NCBI GenBank assembly: GCA_951812895.1
Contig: OX638333.1
Span: 2,708,001 to 2,772,000, forward strand
Origin: an uncultured Roseovarius sp.
GTDB lineage: Bacteria > Pseudomonadota > Alphaproteobacteria > Rhodobacterales > Rhodobacteraceae
Length of the DNA stretch: 64,000 bases
Direction of reading: 5' to 3'
In this document: positions 1-8,447 of the stretch, in pieces
Layout: each line of letters starts with the position of its first letter
How positions within the stretch are numbered: the stretch's first letter is position 1
The notes under the pieces: model-generated
What the model was told of the DNA's origin: nothing
Databases searched by the model: none
The model's input: the letters and a program-made list of their open reading frames with translations, nothing else
Translations under genes and position numbers: made by a program

Positions 1-958
1 CGAGCACGCCGTATCCAAACAGGATTTTGTCAACCAACTCTTGTCGGTCGATGCCGTATTTCATCGCAAGGCGTACGTTCGGGTCGTCAAACGGGGCTTG
101 ATTGGTCGACATGGCAAAGGTAAAATGCTGGCTGCCCGCGACCGAATGAATGGTGACATTCGGGTTGCGTCCCATCAGACCAGCAGTTTTCAGATCCAGC
201 TTATCTATCGCGTGTACATCGCCTGAAACAAATGCAGTCGTTCTTGCATTCGGATCGGCAATTGAAAGCAATTCGATCTCTTCGAACCAGCCGCGGTTTT
301 GATCCCAATCTTCATGGTTACGGGCAAACTTCGCCGAGATGCCCGGATCCAGCGAAACAAGTTTGTAAGGACCACATCCAACACCCGATTTCCAATCCAC
401 TTCACCATCGGCAGAAGGAAGAATTGGCATATGATAATCGGTAAATGTGAAGGGGAAGTCCGCATTGCCAGCATCGAGAACAAATTCGACGACTTCGCCG
501 TCAGCTTTGACACTCTCGATGGACGCTAGAAGTGATTTAACCGCTGATGTCGAATCTTCCTTAGTGTGATAGTTGATTGTCGCGACAACATCATCAGCAT
601 TCAATGCTTTGCCATTGTGGAAAGCCACGCCGCTTCTGAGTTTGAAACGCCATGTTTTCGCATCAGCAGACGCCTCCCAGCTTTCTGCTAGCTGTGGTTC
701 AATGTCGCCGTCCGTGCCTATGCCGGTCAAGAATCCATGAATACCATAAGCCGTAGCAACCATGAAGCTGCCAGCGAACGTTGCGGGATCAAGTGTATCC
801 GTTGTTGCACCATCGCCCTTTGCTACGCGTAGGCTGCCGCCCCTCGTAGGTGCTGCATATGCGCTGGACGCAAATGATGAAGCCGCCATTGCGGACAATC
901 CCAGGGCTGTGGAGCCTTGTAAGAAGCCACGTCGTGATGGGGTTTTGTAGTTGGTCAT
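1..958 (-). CDS. ABC transporter substrate-binding protein, peptide type (SBP family 5), partial
   Basis: Periplasmic binding protein of a peptide/dipeptide ABC importer. Translating the minus strand from the ATG at 958-956 gives an N-terminus with a twin-arginine motif (PSRRGFLQG), a short hydrophobic stretch and a likely cleavage site after SSAYA, so Tat export is predicted. The mature start GGSLRVAKGD followed by DTLDPA is typical of SBP family 5. The frame stays open to the left edge, so only about 319 residues of an expected 500 or so are seen. A GGAGG ribosome site lies at about 966-973. It is the last visible gene of a minus-strand run after a CocE-like hydrolase and an OppF-type ATPase remnant. 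The ligand cannot be told from sequence. Confidence 0.88.
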   Translation of the reverse strand, partial: MTNYKTPSRRGFLQGSTALGLSAMAASSFASSAYAAPTRGGSLRVAKGDGATTDTLDPATFAGSFMVATAYGIHGFLTGIGTDGDIEPQLAESWEASADAKTWRFKLRSGVAFHNGKALNADDVVATINYHTKEDSTSAVKSLLASIESVKADGEVVEFVLDAGNADFPFTFTDYHMPILPSADGEVDWKSGVGCGPYKLVSLDPGISAKFARNHEDWDQNRGWFEEIELLSIADPNARTTAFVSGDVHAIDKLDLKTAGLMGRNPNVTIHSVAGSQHFTFAMSTNQAPFDDPNVRLAMKYGIDRQELVDKILFGYGVL

Positions 959-1067
959 ATTTGGTCTCCTCCGTTTTATTCGATTGAATTCACCGTTGTG
1001 CAGACATGCCATAGCTGCTTGCGCGCCTGCGTGTTTTGGCCAGCATCTGTTTCGCTAGACCCTTTCG

Positions 1068-3107
1068 TCAGAACACTGTTCGTGGAATTTCTACGTCCCA
1101 GTCTCGCTCGAAGACTCGTGTTTTTCCCTCGTAGGCAGCGATCCTGCCTTTCAGGAAAAAATTGGATGCATCGCAGGTAACAACTAGTTCGCTTTCGGTG
1201 CGAACGCACCAATCATCGCGGACAAAACTGAAATCTGCTTTGTATTTGATGCGTGCTGATAGCGGGTCACCATCAGCGATCGTATATCGCTGTGAATTCT
1301 TGGATCCGTAGTCTAAATCCGCCATATTGAAACGGACTACTCCACTGTCAGACTGAACGTCATACACTATCTGACCAGTCTCAATATCTTGTTGAATACG
1401 ACGTGAACCGGTGCCTGGCTTGATCACGTCATGATCCAATGGCTCAGCTGCAACCGGTGGACCGAAAGGAGTTTCAATCTCACCGCCGGCTAGTGCGCGC
1501 CTGACTGGCAGCTCCAGATGGCAATGCGCCAAATCAAGGCTGATTGTCGCGCGCTCTTCTACAGGCCAAGCCATCGGCCAAAGTTGGCTAGAGAGCGCTA
1601 ACCTTAGCTTGTGCCCTGGCTTAAGCGACCAGCCCGTATCGTTGAGTCGAACGACTACATCCACACTCTCACCTGGTGTGACTTCAGCAAGGACTTCGCG
1701 ACCCTCGCGTTGCTTCAGGTTAAGAACGCCGTAGCTGATCAGCGTTGATGCACCATCCGGTGCAACGTCACAGATGCGGGCGGCGATCAGGCCACAGGTG
1801 CAGTCACTGGATAGGCGTAAATGAACTTTTGTTGTCCCCAAGATATCCATTGGCATTGTGAGTGGCTCGCCGTCGTAACAGACTGATCGCTCATCATCAC
1901 CGCTTTGATCCTGCGGCAGTTCAGCGACGCCTGAAATCGGCATGTACTCGCCTGTTTTCAAACCAAGAGTAACCGGAGAGCAAACTGATGCGGTGCCATG
2001 TCCGGTATCACCATCCAACAGGACGCCTGTGCAAAGGCCAAAGTTCCGAATTGAAACGTCCTTACTTGGCCAATCCGCTTCGCCAACCCATCTGCCGGGT
2101 CGTTCGTTGGGGGTGGGATCGGGATTGTGACTATCTTGGAGATAGGCAAGAAAGGCCGGAGCATCCATGACTCCGTTGTCGATCCCCTTTAACCAGTGAT
2201 CGAACCACTCTTTAGCAAGTTGTAGAAAGCCGACCATCGGTCCTGGTCCGCCGAGATTAGGGAAGACGTGCGCCCAGGCCCCCGACACGGCCCGGCATGG
2301 GGCATCAATATTTTCTAGAAGTCGGATCATTGTATTGGGCCAGCAGTCGTTCCAGCCACTTACCCCTAATACAGGTACCTTAATCTTATCGAAATTCTCG
2401 CAAACAGAACCCTGTTTCCACGTTTCGTCACGTAACTGGTGATTCAGCCATTTTTCAGCAAACATCGGCGTATTTTCGAGGCGTTCCATCCACATGGCAC
2501 GCCAGTCGTTTCCAACAACCGCTGGATCGGGGGGCCTGATGCAATAGCCAAACATGACACCGCCCCAGCCAAGACCTTGGCCAGCATAACCGCCGACCAA
2601 ATAACCTCCGTCATCGTAATAGCGGTCAACAGAGGCACCGACAGGAATGATCGCCTTGAGTGCTGGTGGCTGCTGGATAGCGGCCTGCATGCTGGCTATG
2701 CCACCCCAAGACAGGCCCATCATACCAACATTGCCGCTGCACCATTTTTGGTCGGCCAGCCACTCAATAACTTCGACTGTATCTTGTTGTTCACGCGGCG
2801 AGTATTCATCCAGCATGATACCTTCAGAGTCTCCATGTCCCCGCATGTCGGGTCGGATGCACGCATAACCGCGCGCCGCCAGCCAGGCGTGATTTCGGTG
2901 ATCCCGCATCGCATAGGAATCCCGTTTACGGTATGGAATGATTTCTAGAATTGCAGGAACCGGCTTTTCATCAGTGTTCACCGGCAACCACATTTTGGCA
3001 GATAGCCGAACACCATCTGACATTTCGATCCAGACATGTTCAACGATTTTGATATCGTTCAGGGGTGCTGGTTCACCATGTTCGATACTATCGTTCTTCT
3101 TCAACAT
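1068..3107 (-). CDS. CocE/NonD family hydrolase (X-Pro dipeptidyl-peptidase S15-like)
   Basis: Alpha/beta hydrolase of the CocE/NonD family, which cleaves esters, amides or X-Pro peptides. The nucleophile elbow G-L-S-W-G-G follows SGNVGMM in the first third; RPDMRGHGDSEG upstream is the usual family block. The C-terminal half carries the jelly-roll domain of PepX/CocE enzymes (GHKLRLALSS, then PVRRALAGGEIETPFGPP). No signal peptide is seen, so a cytoplasmic place is likely. I chose the ATG at 3107 because AGGAAAG lies just upstream; an in-frame ATG at 3119 adds four residues. Sitting between a peptide-transporter ATPase and a binding protein, it probably processes the imported compound (inference). 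Confidence 0.85.
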   Translation of the reverse strand: MLKKNDSIEHGEPAPLNDIKIVEHVWIEMSDGVRLSAKMWLPVNTDEKPVPAILEIIPYRKRDSYAMRDHRNHAWLAARGYACIRPDMRGHGDSEGIMLDEYSPREQQDTVEVIEWLADQKWCSGNVGMMGLSWGGIASMQAAIQQPPALKAIIPVGASVDRYYDDGGYLVGGYAGQGLGWGGVMFGYCIRPPDPAVVGNDWRAMWMERLENTPMFAEKWLNHQLRDETWKQGSVCENFDKIKVPVLGVSGWNDCWPNTMIRLLENIDAPCRAVSGAWAHVFPNLGGPGPMVGFLQLAKEWFDHWLKGIDNGVMDAPAFLAYLQDSHNPDPTPNERPGRWVGEADWPSKDVSIRNFGLCTGVLLDGDTGHGTASVCSPVTLGLKTGEYMPISGVAELPQDQSGDDERSVCYDGEPLTMPMDILGTTKVHLRLSSDCTCGLIAARICDVAPDGASTLISYGVLNLKQREGREVLAEVTPGESVDVVVRLNDTGWSLKPGHKLRLALSSQLWPMAWPVEERATISLDLAHCHLELPVRRALAGGEIETPFGPPVAAEPLDHDVIKPGTGSRRIQQDIETGQIVYDVQSDSGVVRFNMADLDYGSKNSQRYTIADGDPLSARIKYKADFSFVRDDWCVRTESELVVTCDASNFFLKGRIAAYEGKTRVFERDWDVEIPRTVF

Positions 3108-3159
3108 TTCTTTCCTCATTAATTCGACTGTCGGATTGCGAGATAGTGCGTGTTTTATG

Positions 3160-3382
3160 TTATCTAGGCGTTAGGCAGCGAATGCCGTGACCGCCCGCGA
3201 TTTCCCAAATCGGTTTTTGCGCGCACACTTCGCTTGCGACAGGACAGCGTTCGCGAAATTCGCAACCGGATGGGCGATTGATAAGGCTTGGAGGTTCGCC
3301 CTTCAGTGAAATACGCTCCAGTTGCGCATCCGGGTCGGGCTCGGGGTTCGCACTCAGAAGGCAGTGCGTATGGGCGGGGTGG
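3160..3382 (-). pseudogene. Remnant: C-terminus of OppF/DppF-type peptide ABC transporter ATPase
   Basis: Only the last 73 or so codons remain. The frame reads HPAHTHCLLSANPEPDPD, then KGEPPSLINRPSGCEFRERC, ending IRCLTPR. This is the C-terminal oligopeptide-binding tail (oligo_HPY type) found on OppD/OppF/DppF ATPases, with its usual Cys pattern. The ATP-binding domain with Walker motifs is absent. At about 3380-3390 the homology stops abruptly and sequence in a different frame continues as an integrase. It ends about 50 bp before the hydrolase gene and must once have been its operon partner. Non-functional. Confidence 0.75.
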
Positions 3383-3760
3383 GGCCGCGCGGGCCTCTGC
3401 TTCATCCCGCCGGGACAAATTGAAGTAATCCGCGTCCGCCGCTTTGATACGGCTGCGGAACCCATCCTGCTGAGAAAGCCAAAGGACAAATTCGCGCAAA
3501 GTGGCCAAAACAGACCGCATTGTTGATTTGCCCAAGGGCTTTCCGGCTTTTGTTTTGCTTTGCTCCAAGTGGGTGCGGAACCCCATCGCCTGTTCAATAT
3601 GAAAACGGGCAAAATCCTTGCGCCCGTTCCAGACGTCAAACCGTTCAAGAGCTGCGATCTCTCGATCCAGTGTTTTTTCTGAAAGCTGGCGGGCGAACTT
3701 GCGATACTCCAGAAAGCGGCGTTTCAGGCGTTCGTTCTTTTCATTGGGTCGTTTGGTCAT
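3383..3760 (-). pseudogene. Remnant: N-terminal part of a phage-type (tyrosine) integrase
   Basis: The frame from the ATG at 3760 has a GGAG ribosome site six bases upstream. It reads RRFLEYRKFARQLSEKT, later STMRSVLATLREFVLWLS and ADYFNLSRRDEAEARAA. These match the SAM-like core-binding domain at the front of tyrosine recombinases and the linker that leads to the catalytic domain. The catalytic domain with its R-H-R-Y residues is missing, because the gene is fused at about 3385 to the tail of a peptide-transporter ATPase. The open frame runs on to 3164 only by chance through the ATPase tail. The junction looks like a deletion that removed the rest of the mobile element and most of the transporter operon. 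Confidence 0.65.
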
Positions 3761-4527
3761 GGTAGGCTCCTATGCTTGGGGGCAGCTTTGGGTTGGGGAG
3801 TTTTGGTGGGCCAGCGCAGTATCGGCAGTGAAATTCCGAGTTTTTGGTAATCAGAGAACACCCACCATTCCTGCATTGCCCGCACTAGAGTTGGCGCTCT
3901 CAATAGAAGGTTCAAAACTGTGCGGGGCGGGTGGCTTTTGACGGCAGCAAGGGTTGGTGGCGCAAAGGGAAATACAGGGGGGCGTATGTCCACCATTATA
4001 TATTGGTTTTGACGAATGGAAGAAATGGCGCTCATGTTTATCGCGCCATCGTCGAAGCATCCCTCGGCTTTCTACCCGAAGCACTTGAAGTCGAGTACAT
4101 TCAGTACTGAGCGAAGCGACCCACGGCCGTTGGGGGTCTGCGCGACCGGTCGGAAACAGGACCTGCGGTGTGTAGCCCCGAAGTCTAGAGACGTTGCATG
4201 CCCTGTATATTCGGGTACTTCAGTTGCTGTGCGGGTTATGAATGTCCGTTTTTGGGAAGCTGTGCCGCGGCGACTACCATCTACGTGAATGTCTTGTGTG
4301 GATGGCTCCTGCATTGCAAGATGTTTTTGCGATTGCGATGGTCTGTCAGTACAGTCGTGTGTCCGGCCTGTTTGCGTGGCGATTGCCACTGGCCATGATG
4401 AGTTCCGCAAGCAAGGTTCCTATCGGCTAAACGACCTCAGAGGCCACGACATCCATCGGAGTGTCCTTACTCTTGGTTGACTTCTTTTCGCATCATCACA
4501 TCAAGCGTCTTGCGTCTCTTGGCAGGA
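3761..4527. other. Spacer between integrase remnant and IS110 element
   Basis: No convincing complete gene on either strand. Short minus-strand frames of 77-112 codons (3851-4084, 4072-4410) look like random translations rich in Ser, Thr, Arg and Cys. The only hint of coding is the serine-hydrolase-like tail at 3907-4110. The right boundary of the IS110 element should lie in the part next to 4528, but I cannot place it. Confidence 0.4.
3907..4110 (+). pseudogene. Possible C-terminal remnant of a beta-lactamase-like serine hydrolase
   Basis: After a TAG at 3904-3906 the plus strand stays open for 67 codons to TGA at 4108. It reads GSKGWWRKGKYRGAYV, then ILVLTNGRNGAHVYRAIVEA, then SLGFLPEALEVEYIQY. 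The pattern 'hydrophobic-LTNG-x-N-G-x-x-x-x-x-R-A-I' near a C-terminus resembles the last strand and helix of beta-lactamase/PBP-like serine hydrolases (family knowledge). There is no start codon, no catalytic SxxK and nothing homologous upstream. It could be chance coding in a spacer. It sits between an integrase fragment and an IS element, a likely place for gene debris. Confidence 0.25.
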
Positions 4528-5546
4528 TCAGGCGATTGGCTGCCGGTATTCTTCTCCCTTTGTCAGGATCGCCCAGATGATCCGGGCAGATTTGTTGGCC
4601 ATGGCGACTGTGGCCAGCCTAAAGGGTTTCTGATCGAGTAATTTCGCTGTCCAGATTCAGCCTTCTCAGGCTTGTTCCTCGCCATGAGCGCCCGCGATGT
4701 CATTCCGACGATCAAAAGCTTGCGGATGTATCGGTCACCCTTTTTGGTTATGCGACCAAGGCGTTCCTTACCACCACTGGACTTGTTCAGCGGTGTGAGG
4801 CCCAGCCAAGCCGCCAGATCACGCCCGGTTTCGAGCTGTTTCGCGTCGCCAATGGTGGCAACAACAGCTGAAGCTGTGATCGGGCCGATCCCTGGCATGC
4901 GCATCAACCGCCGCGCATCGGTATCCAGCCATGCGTGCCGTTCGATCAGTTTCGTCAGCCCGTCGATCCGAGCATTGAGGCCATTCAGCTGATGACACAT
5001 CACACCGAGAATGCCGTCTGCGATCTCGGGCATTTCCGACTGCTCTTCGGTGCCGTGTTCTCGTGCGAACTTGGACACCGCTTCGATACCCGTTGGCAGG
5101 ATGTGACCAAACTCACGAAGTATGCTGCGGATCATGTTCACGACCTGAGTGCGCTGCCTGACGACCAGATCGCGCGCCCGATGGATCGCAAGAACCGCCT
5201 GCTGGTCTTCGGACTTGATCTCGACAAAGCGCATGGTGGGGCGGCGCACAGCTTCGCAGATCGCTTCTGCATCGGCCGCGTCCGTCTTGCCACGCTTCAC
5301 ATAGGGTTTGACATAGGCCGCTGGCATCAACCGGACGTCATGACCAAGCTTGCGTAGTTCGCGGCCCCAGTGATGGGCCGACCCGCAGGTCTCCATGCCG
5401 ACGACGCAGCGCGGCAGCGTCTCCAAGAACGCCAGCAGCTTCGCGCGTTTGATCTTTTTGTTGATGAACTTGCGCCCCGTGGCTGAAACGCAGTGAACTT
5501 GAAAAACGTCCTTGGCCAAATCCAGGCCTACGGTCTTTACTGTCAT
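4528..5546 (-). pseudogene. IS110 family transposase, frameshifted near the C-terminus
   Basis: DEDD-type transposase of the IS110 family. The frame from the ATG at 5546 has the RuvC-like start VGLDLAKDVF (first Asp), VVGMETCGSAHHWG (Glu) and KTDAADAEAI (two Asp). The C-terminal Tnp20 block is MRMPGIGPITASAV, with AAWLGLTPLNKSSGGKERLG after it. After ARNKPEKAE the frame goes out of register and ends at 4563. The minus-strand reading in a neighbouring frame restores the expected tail (WTAKLLDQKPFRLATVAMAN, then WAILTKGEEYRQPIA) with a TGA at 4528-4530. A single-base change near 4650 therefore breaks the gene. The essential Ser region lies before the shift, so residual activity cannot be excluded, but it is probably dead. 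Confidence 0.85.
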
Positions 5547-5596
5547 TGGGTGGCTCCTTTCCTAGCAGTCGATGACAACTGCACTTTGGCACGTTC

Positions 5597-5629
5597 GATG
5601 CCGGTGGAGCAGGAGCCATCCACCTCATC
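5597..5629 (-). other. Stem-loop upstream of IS110 transposase (bridge-RNA candidate)
   Basis: On the minus strand, 50-83 bases before the transposase ATG, GATG-A-GGTGGA pairs with TCCACC-GG-CATC around a ten-base loop. This makes a stem with an asymmetric internal loop. IS110-group elements are known to encode a structured bridge RNA in the non-coding end before the transposase. The position and shape fit, but the guide loops cannot be verified here. Confidence 0.35.
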
Positions 5630-5688
5630 CGCATTGGGCCGTCCATGACTGGCAAACTGGTGCCTTGGTCGGGAATGCTGCGCCGCCT

Positions 5689-5934
5689 CCGATGGCGGCA
5701 GTGAGCCGATTTTGTTGAAAAACTCCGAAATCTGAAATCAGTGATTTTCCGCTAAAACCCCATCGACAGCGAAAGTCAGACCGGATTGTGGATCAGAGAT
5801 CACGAGGTGGTCCAAGAGGGCCTGAGATTGAATTTGGTCGACCCCCTCGCCAAAATTTTTTTATCAGTCTGTGGCGTGAAAAAATTCGCCAATCAGTCCC
5901 GAAATAGGAGTTTTTCAACACAATCAGCCCAAAG
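5689..5934. mobile_element. Short inverted-repeat element, copy 1 (IS end remnant or MITE)
   Basis: The left end CCGATGGCGGCAGTGAGCCG is followed by ATTTTGTTGAAAAACTCC. The right end GGAGTTTTTCAACACAATCA then GCCCAAAG is its imperfect inverse complement. A second copy with the same two ends and the same 246-bp span lies at 14699-14944. Interiors of the two copies do not obviously match and neither codes for a transposase. They look like non-autonomous derivatives of one DDE-type IS family. Confidence 0.6.
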
Positions 5935-5990
5935 CGACCAAACATAACCTAAACTGCGAACGATCGCAATCCCTTCCAAGCGACCGTTGC

Positions 5991-6878
5991 TTAAGACGGT
6001 CGGTTGAAGGCTGAAAGCACCTGTGCTGCCAGCGCTTTTGCATTTTTGTCAGGTTTGTCAGAGATTCGGAGCACGATTTGCGTGTATGGAAGCTTGGGCA
6101 GGTCCTCGTTTATACAAATTGATTGGTTACATTTTGTAATGCGGCTGAGCGGTAGCGCGGCAACCGCAAGATCCGCCCGGATCGCCGCGAGCTGTGATTC
6201 TGAAACATTTGAAAGATAGGCAATTTGATAGGGAATACCGGCGCGTTTCAAAACATCGAGCGCGGCAAGACGCCATGGGCAACCGACAGATGCGACTGCC
6301 AGGCGCAGCGGGCGTTCCTGACTGCGTTGACCGTTTTTATGCGAAGCCCAAACCAGAGGCTGCTCATGGAGCAGTCGATCTCCTTCTTCAGGTGGCGCAC
6401 CCCCGCCGATCGTCAGAATTGCAACATCCAGCTCTTCTTCCGCCAGCATCACAGCCAAATCCTGTGCGTCGCCCGAGACGATCTCAACAGTGACGCCCGA
6501 ATGTGCTTGTGAGAACCCGGCCAAAATCTCTGGCATTCGCGTCTCGGCATTTTCCAGACATATCCCTACGCGCACTACCCCTTCGATATCCGGGCTTTGC
6601 ATTTCGGCAATAGCGGTATCGTTTGCCTGCACAATGCGGTGCGCATGCGGCATCAAACGTTCGCCAACTACAGACAGGCGCATGGCACCCTCAGCACGTT
6701 TGAACACCGGGGCCCCAACCAGATTTTCCAGCTTTTTCATCTGCATAGACACAGCAGCAGAGGATCGCGCCACCCGTTCAGAGGCCAGCTTTACCGAGCC
6801 GGTATCCGCCACGGCAATGAAGGTTTTGAGCACGTCAATTTCAAATCGCATCGAGCCGGGGATCATGGGTGCATTCAT
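5991..6878 (-). CDS. LysR family transcriptional regulator
   Basis: DNA-binding regulator of 295 residues, the normal LysR length. The winged helix-turn-helix is at the N-terminus: FIAVADTGSVKLASERVARS, then SAAVSMQMKKLENLVGAPVF. The effector-binding domain follows (VRVGICLENAETRMPEILAG onward). Starts at the ATG at 6878 or, more in keeping with the family, at MRFEIDVLKTF nine codons later. It is divergent from selA with about 175 bp between, so it could act on the selenium genes, but LysR control of selAB is not established and this is only positional. No operator (T-N11-A) could be picked with confidence. Confidence 0.88.
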   Translation of the reverse strand: MNAPMIPGSMRFEIDVLKTFIAVADTGSVKLASERVARSSAAVSMQMKKLENLVGAPVFKRAEGAMRLSVVGERLMPHAHRIVQANDTAIAEMQSPDIEGVVRVGICLENAETRMPEILAGFSQAHSGVTVEIVSGDAQDLAVMLAEEELDVAILTIGGGAPPEEGDRLLHEQPLVWASHKNGQRSQERPLRLAVASVGCPWRLAALDVLKRAGIPYQIAYLSNVSESQLAAIRADLAVAALPLSRITKCNQSICINEDLPKLPYTQIVLRISDKPDKNAKALAAQVLSAFNRPS

Positions 6879-7052
6879 GTAAAAAATTCAGCATCTCTAA
6901 ATCTTCCTGTCAACTAATTTTGCTTGCCTAAATCAACTGTGGCCGATCAAACTGGCTGATATGCCATTTTGGACGGTCTGATGGACGAGGCGATCTATAA
7001 CGATATGATCGCCTGAGTAACTTCGGATCGCGGCAAAGCCAAAGGAGCTGAG

Positions 7053-8447
7053 ATGATGCGCATTGATGCGCCAAAACACCTGCCTTCGGTGGATCGGCTC
7101 GTGAACGCGCAGGCCGTGCAGGGCCTGGTGCAAGATCATGGCGCGCCATTGGTCACGCGCTCTGCGCAGGGCATCCTGGAACAGGCGCGCCAGAGCGTAC
7201 TTGCGGGCGGGACGACGGATATGGCGGCGCTGGTCCGGGCGCTTCGTGACGATATTGAACGGGTTTTGCGCCCCTCGCTCCGGCCTGTCTATAATCTGAC
7301 CGGCACAGTGCTGCACACCAATCTGGGCCGCGCGCCGTTGCCGCAATCGGCGATACAGGCGATGGTGGAGGTCGCGCGCGGGGCCAGCAATGTGGAGTTT
7401 GATCTGGACGCAGGCAAGCGTGGGGATCGCCACCGACACGCCGAAGCGCTGCTGTGTCAACTGACCGGGGCCGAAAGCGCGCTGGTTGTGAACAATAACG
7501 CAGCCGCCGTGCTCTTGACGCTCAATACCCTGGCGCGGCGCAAAGAGGTGCCGGTGTCACGGGGCGAGCTGATTGAGATCGGCGGAGCCTTCCGCATGCC
7601 CGATATCATGGCCCGTGCCGGGTGCAAGCTGGTGGAAGTTGGCACCACCAACCGCACACATAGGACCGATTTTGAGGCTTCTATCGGTCCCAGAACCGCC
7701 TTGCTGATGAAGGTCCATACCAGCAATTTTGAGATTAAGGGATTTACCAAAGAGGTTTCTGAACAAGACCTTGCCAGGATCGCACATGCCCATGATCTGC
7801 CCCTTGTCACGGATTTGGGCAGCGGCACGCTGATTGATCTGGAGCCCTATGATCTGCCACATGAAACAACTGTCACCGAGGCCCTGCACGCCGGGGCTGA
7901 TCTGGTCACGTTTAGTGGTGACAAACTGCTTGGCGGGCCACAGGCCGGTATCATTGCCGGCCGCCGCGATCTGATCGACAAGCTCAAACGCAACCCCATG
8001 ACCCGCGCCATGCGACCCGACAAAGTCACCCTTGCCGCCCTGCAAGCCGTTCTGCGGCTCTACACCAATCCCGCGCGTTTGGTGCATGAGCTGCCCGCGC
8101 TGCGCCTGCTGGCCCGCGACCCGGCGGAGATTGAACACTTGACGAGCCGTCTGGTCACCCCCGTTCAGGCGCGGTGCCAAGCCTTCGACGTAGCGGTTGC
8201 GCAAACCTTTTCCCAGGTGGGCAGCGGGGCCTTGCCCGTTGATAGATTGCAAAGCGCGGCTTTGAAGATCACGCGGCCTGATCTGCGCCGTCCCGGCGGC
8301 ACCCTGAACCGGCTTGCCAAGACCTTTCGGGATCTGCCGGTTCCGGTGATCGGGCGCATTTCTGAGGACGCGTTGTGGTTTGATCTGAGGTGTCTGGAAG
8401 ACGAAGAGGGCTTTGTCCAGAACCTGAAGGATCTGACCCTGCCATGA
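7053..8447 (+). CDS. selA: L-seryl-tRNA(Sec) selenium transferase
   Basis: SelA converts Ser-tRNA(Sec) to selenocysteinyl-tRNA(Sec) with selenophosphate, using PLP. The 464-residue protein has the expected length. Visible family blocks are [18 protein letters not shown], the glycine-rich GIAG-type turn, [20 protein letters not shown] and the PLP site [13 protein letters not shown], where the Schiff-base lysine is Lys291. AAGGAG at 7042-7047 precedes two adjacent ATG codons (7053, 7056); either may start. The stop overlaps the selB start in an ATGA, so the two are translationally coupled. First gene of selA-selB-tRNA(Sec)-selD. Confidence 0.97.
   Translation: MMRIDAPKHLPSVDRLVNAQAVQGLVQDHGAPLVTRSAQGILEQARQSVLAGGTTDMAALVRALRDDIERVLRPSLRPVYNLTGTVLHTNLGRAPLPQSAIQAMVEVARGASNVEFDLDAGKRGDRHRHAEALLCQLTGAESALVVNNNAAAVLLTLNTLARRKEVPVSRGELIEIGGAFRMPDIMARAGCKLVEVGTTNRTHRTDFEASIGPRTALLMKVHTSNFEIKGFTKEVSEQDLARIAHAHDLPLVTDLGSGTLIDLEPYDLPHETTVTEALHAGADLVTFSGDKLLGGPQAGIIAGRRDLIDKLKRNPMTRAMRPDKVTLAALQAVLRLYTNPARLVHELPALRLLARDPAEIEHLTSRLVTPVQARCQAFDVAVAQTFSQVGSGALPVDRLQSAALKITRPDLRRPGGTLNRLAKTFRDLPVPVIGRISEDALWFDLRCLEDEEGFVQNLKDLTLP

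Noticed and set aside
4072-4410. 112-codon minus-strand gene before the integrase remnant
   Set aside because: No ribosome site, unusual composition and no recognisable pattern.
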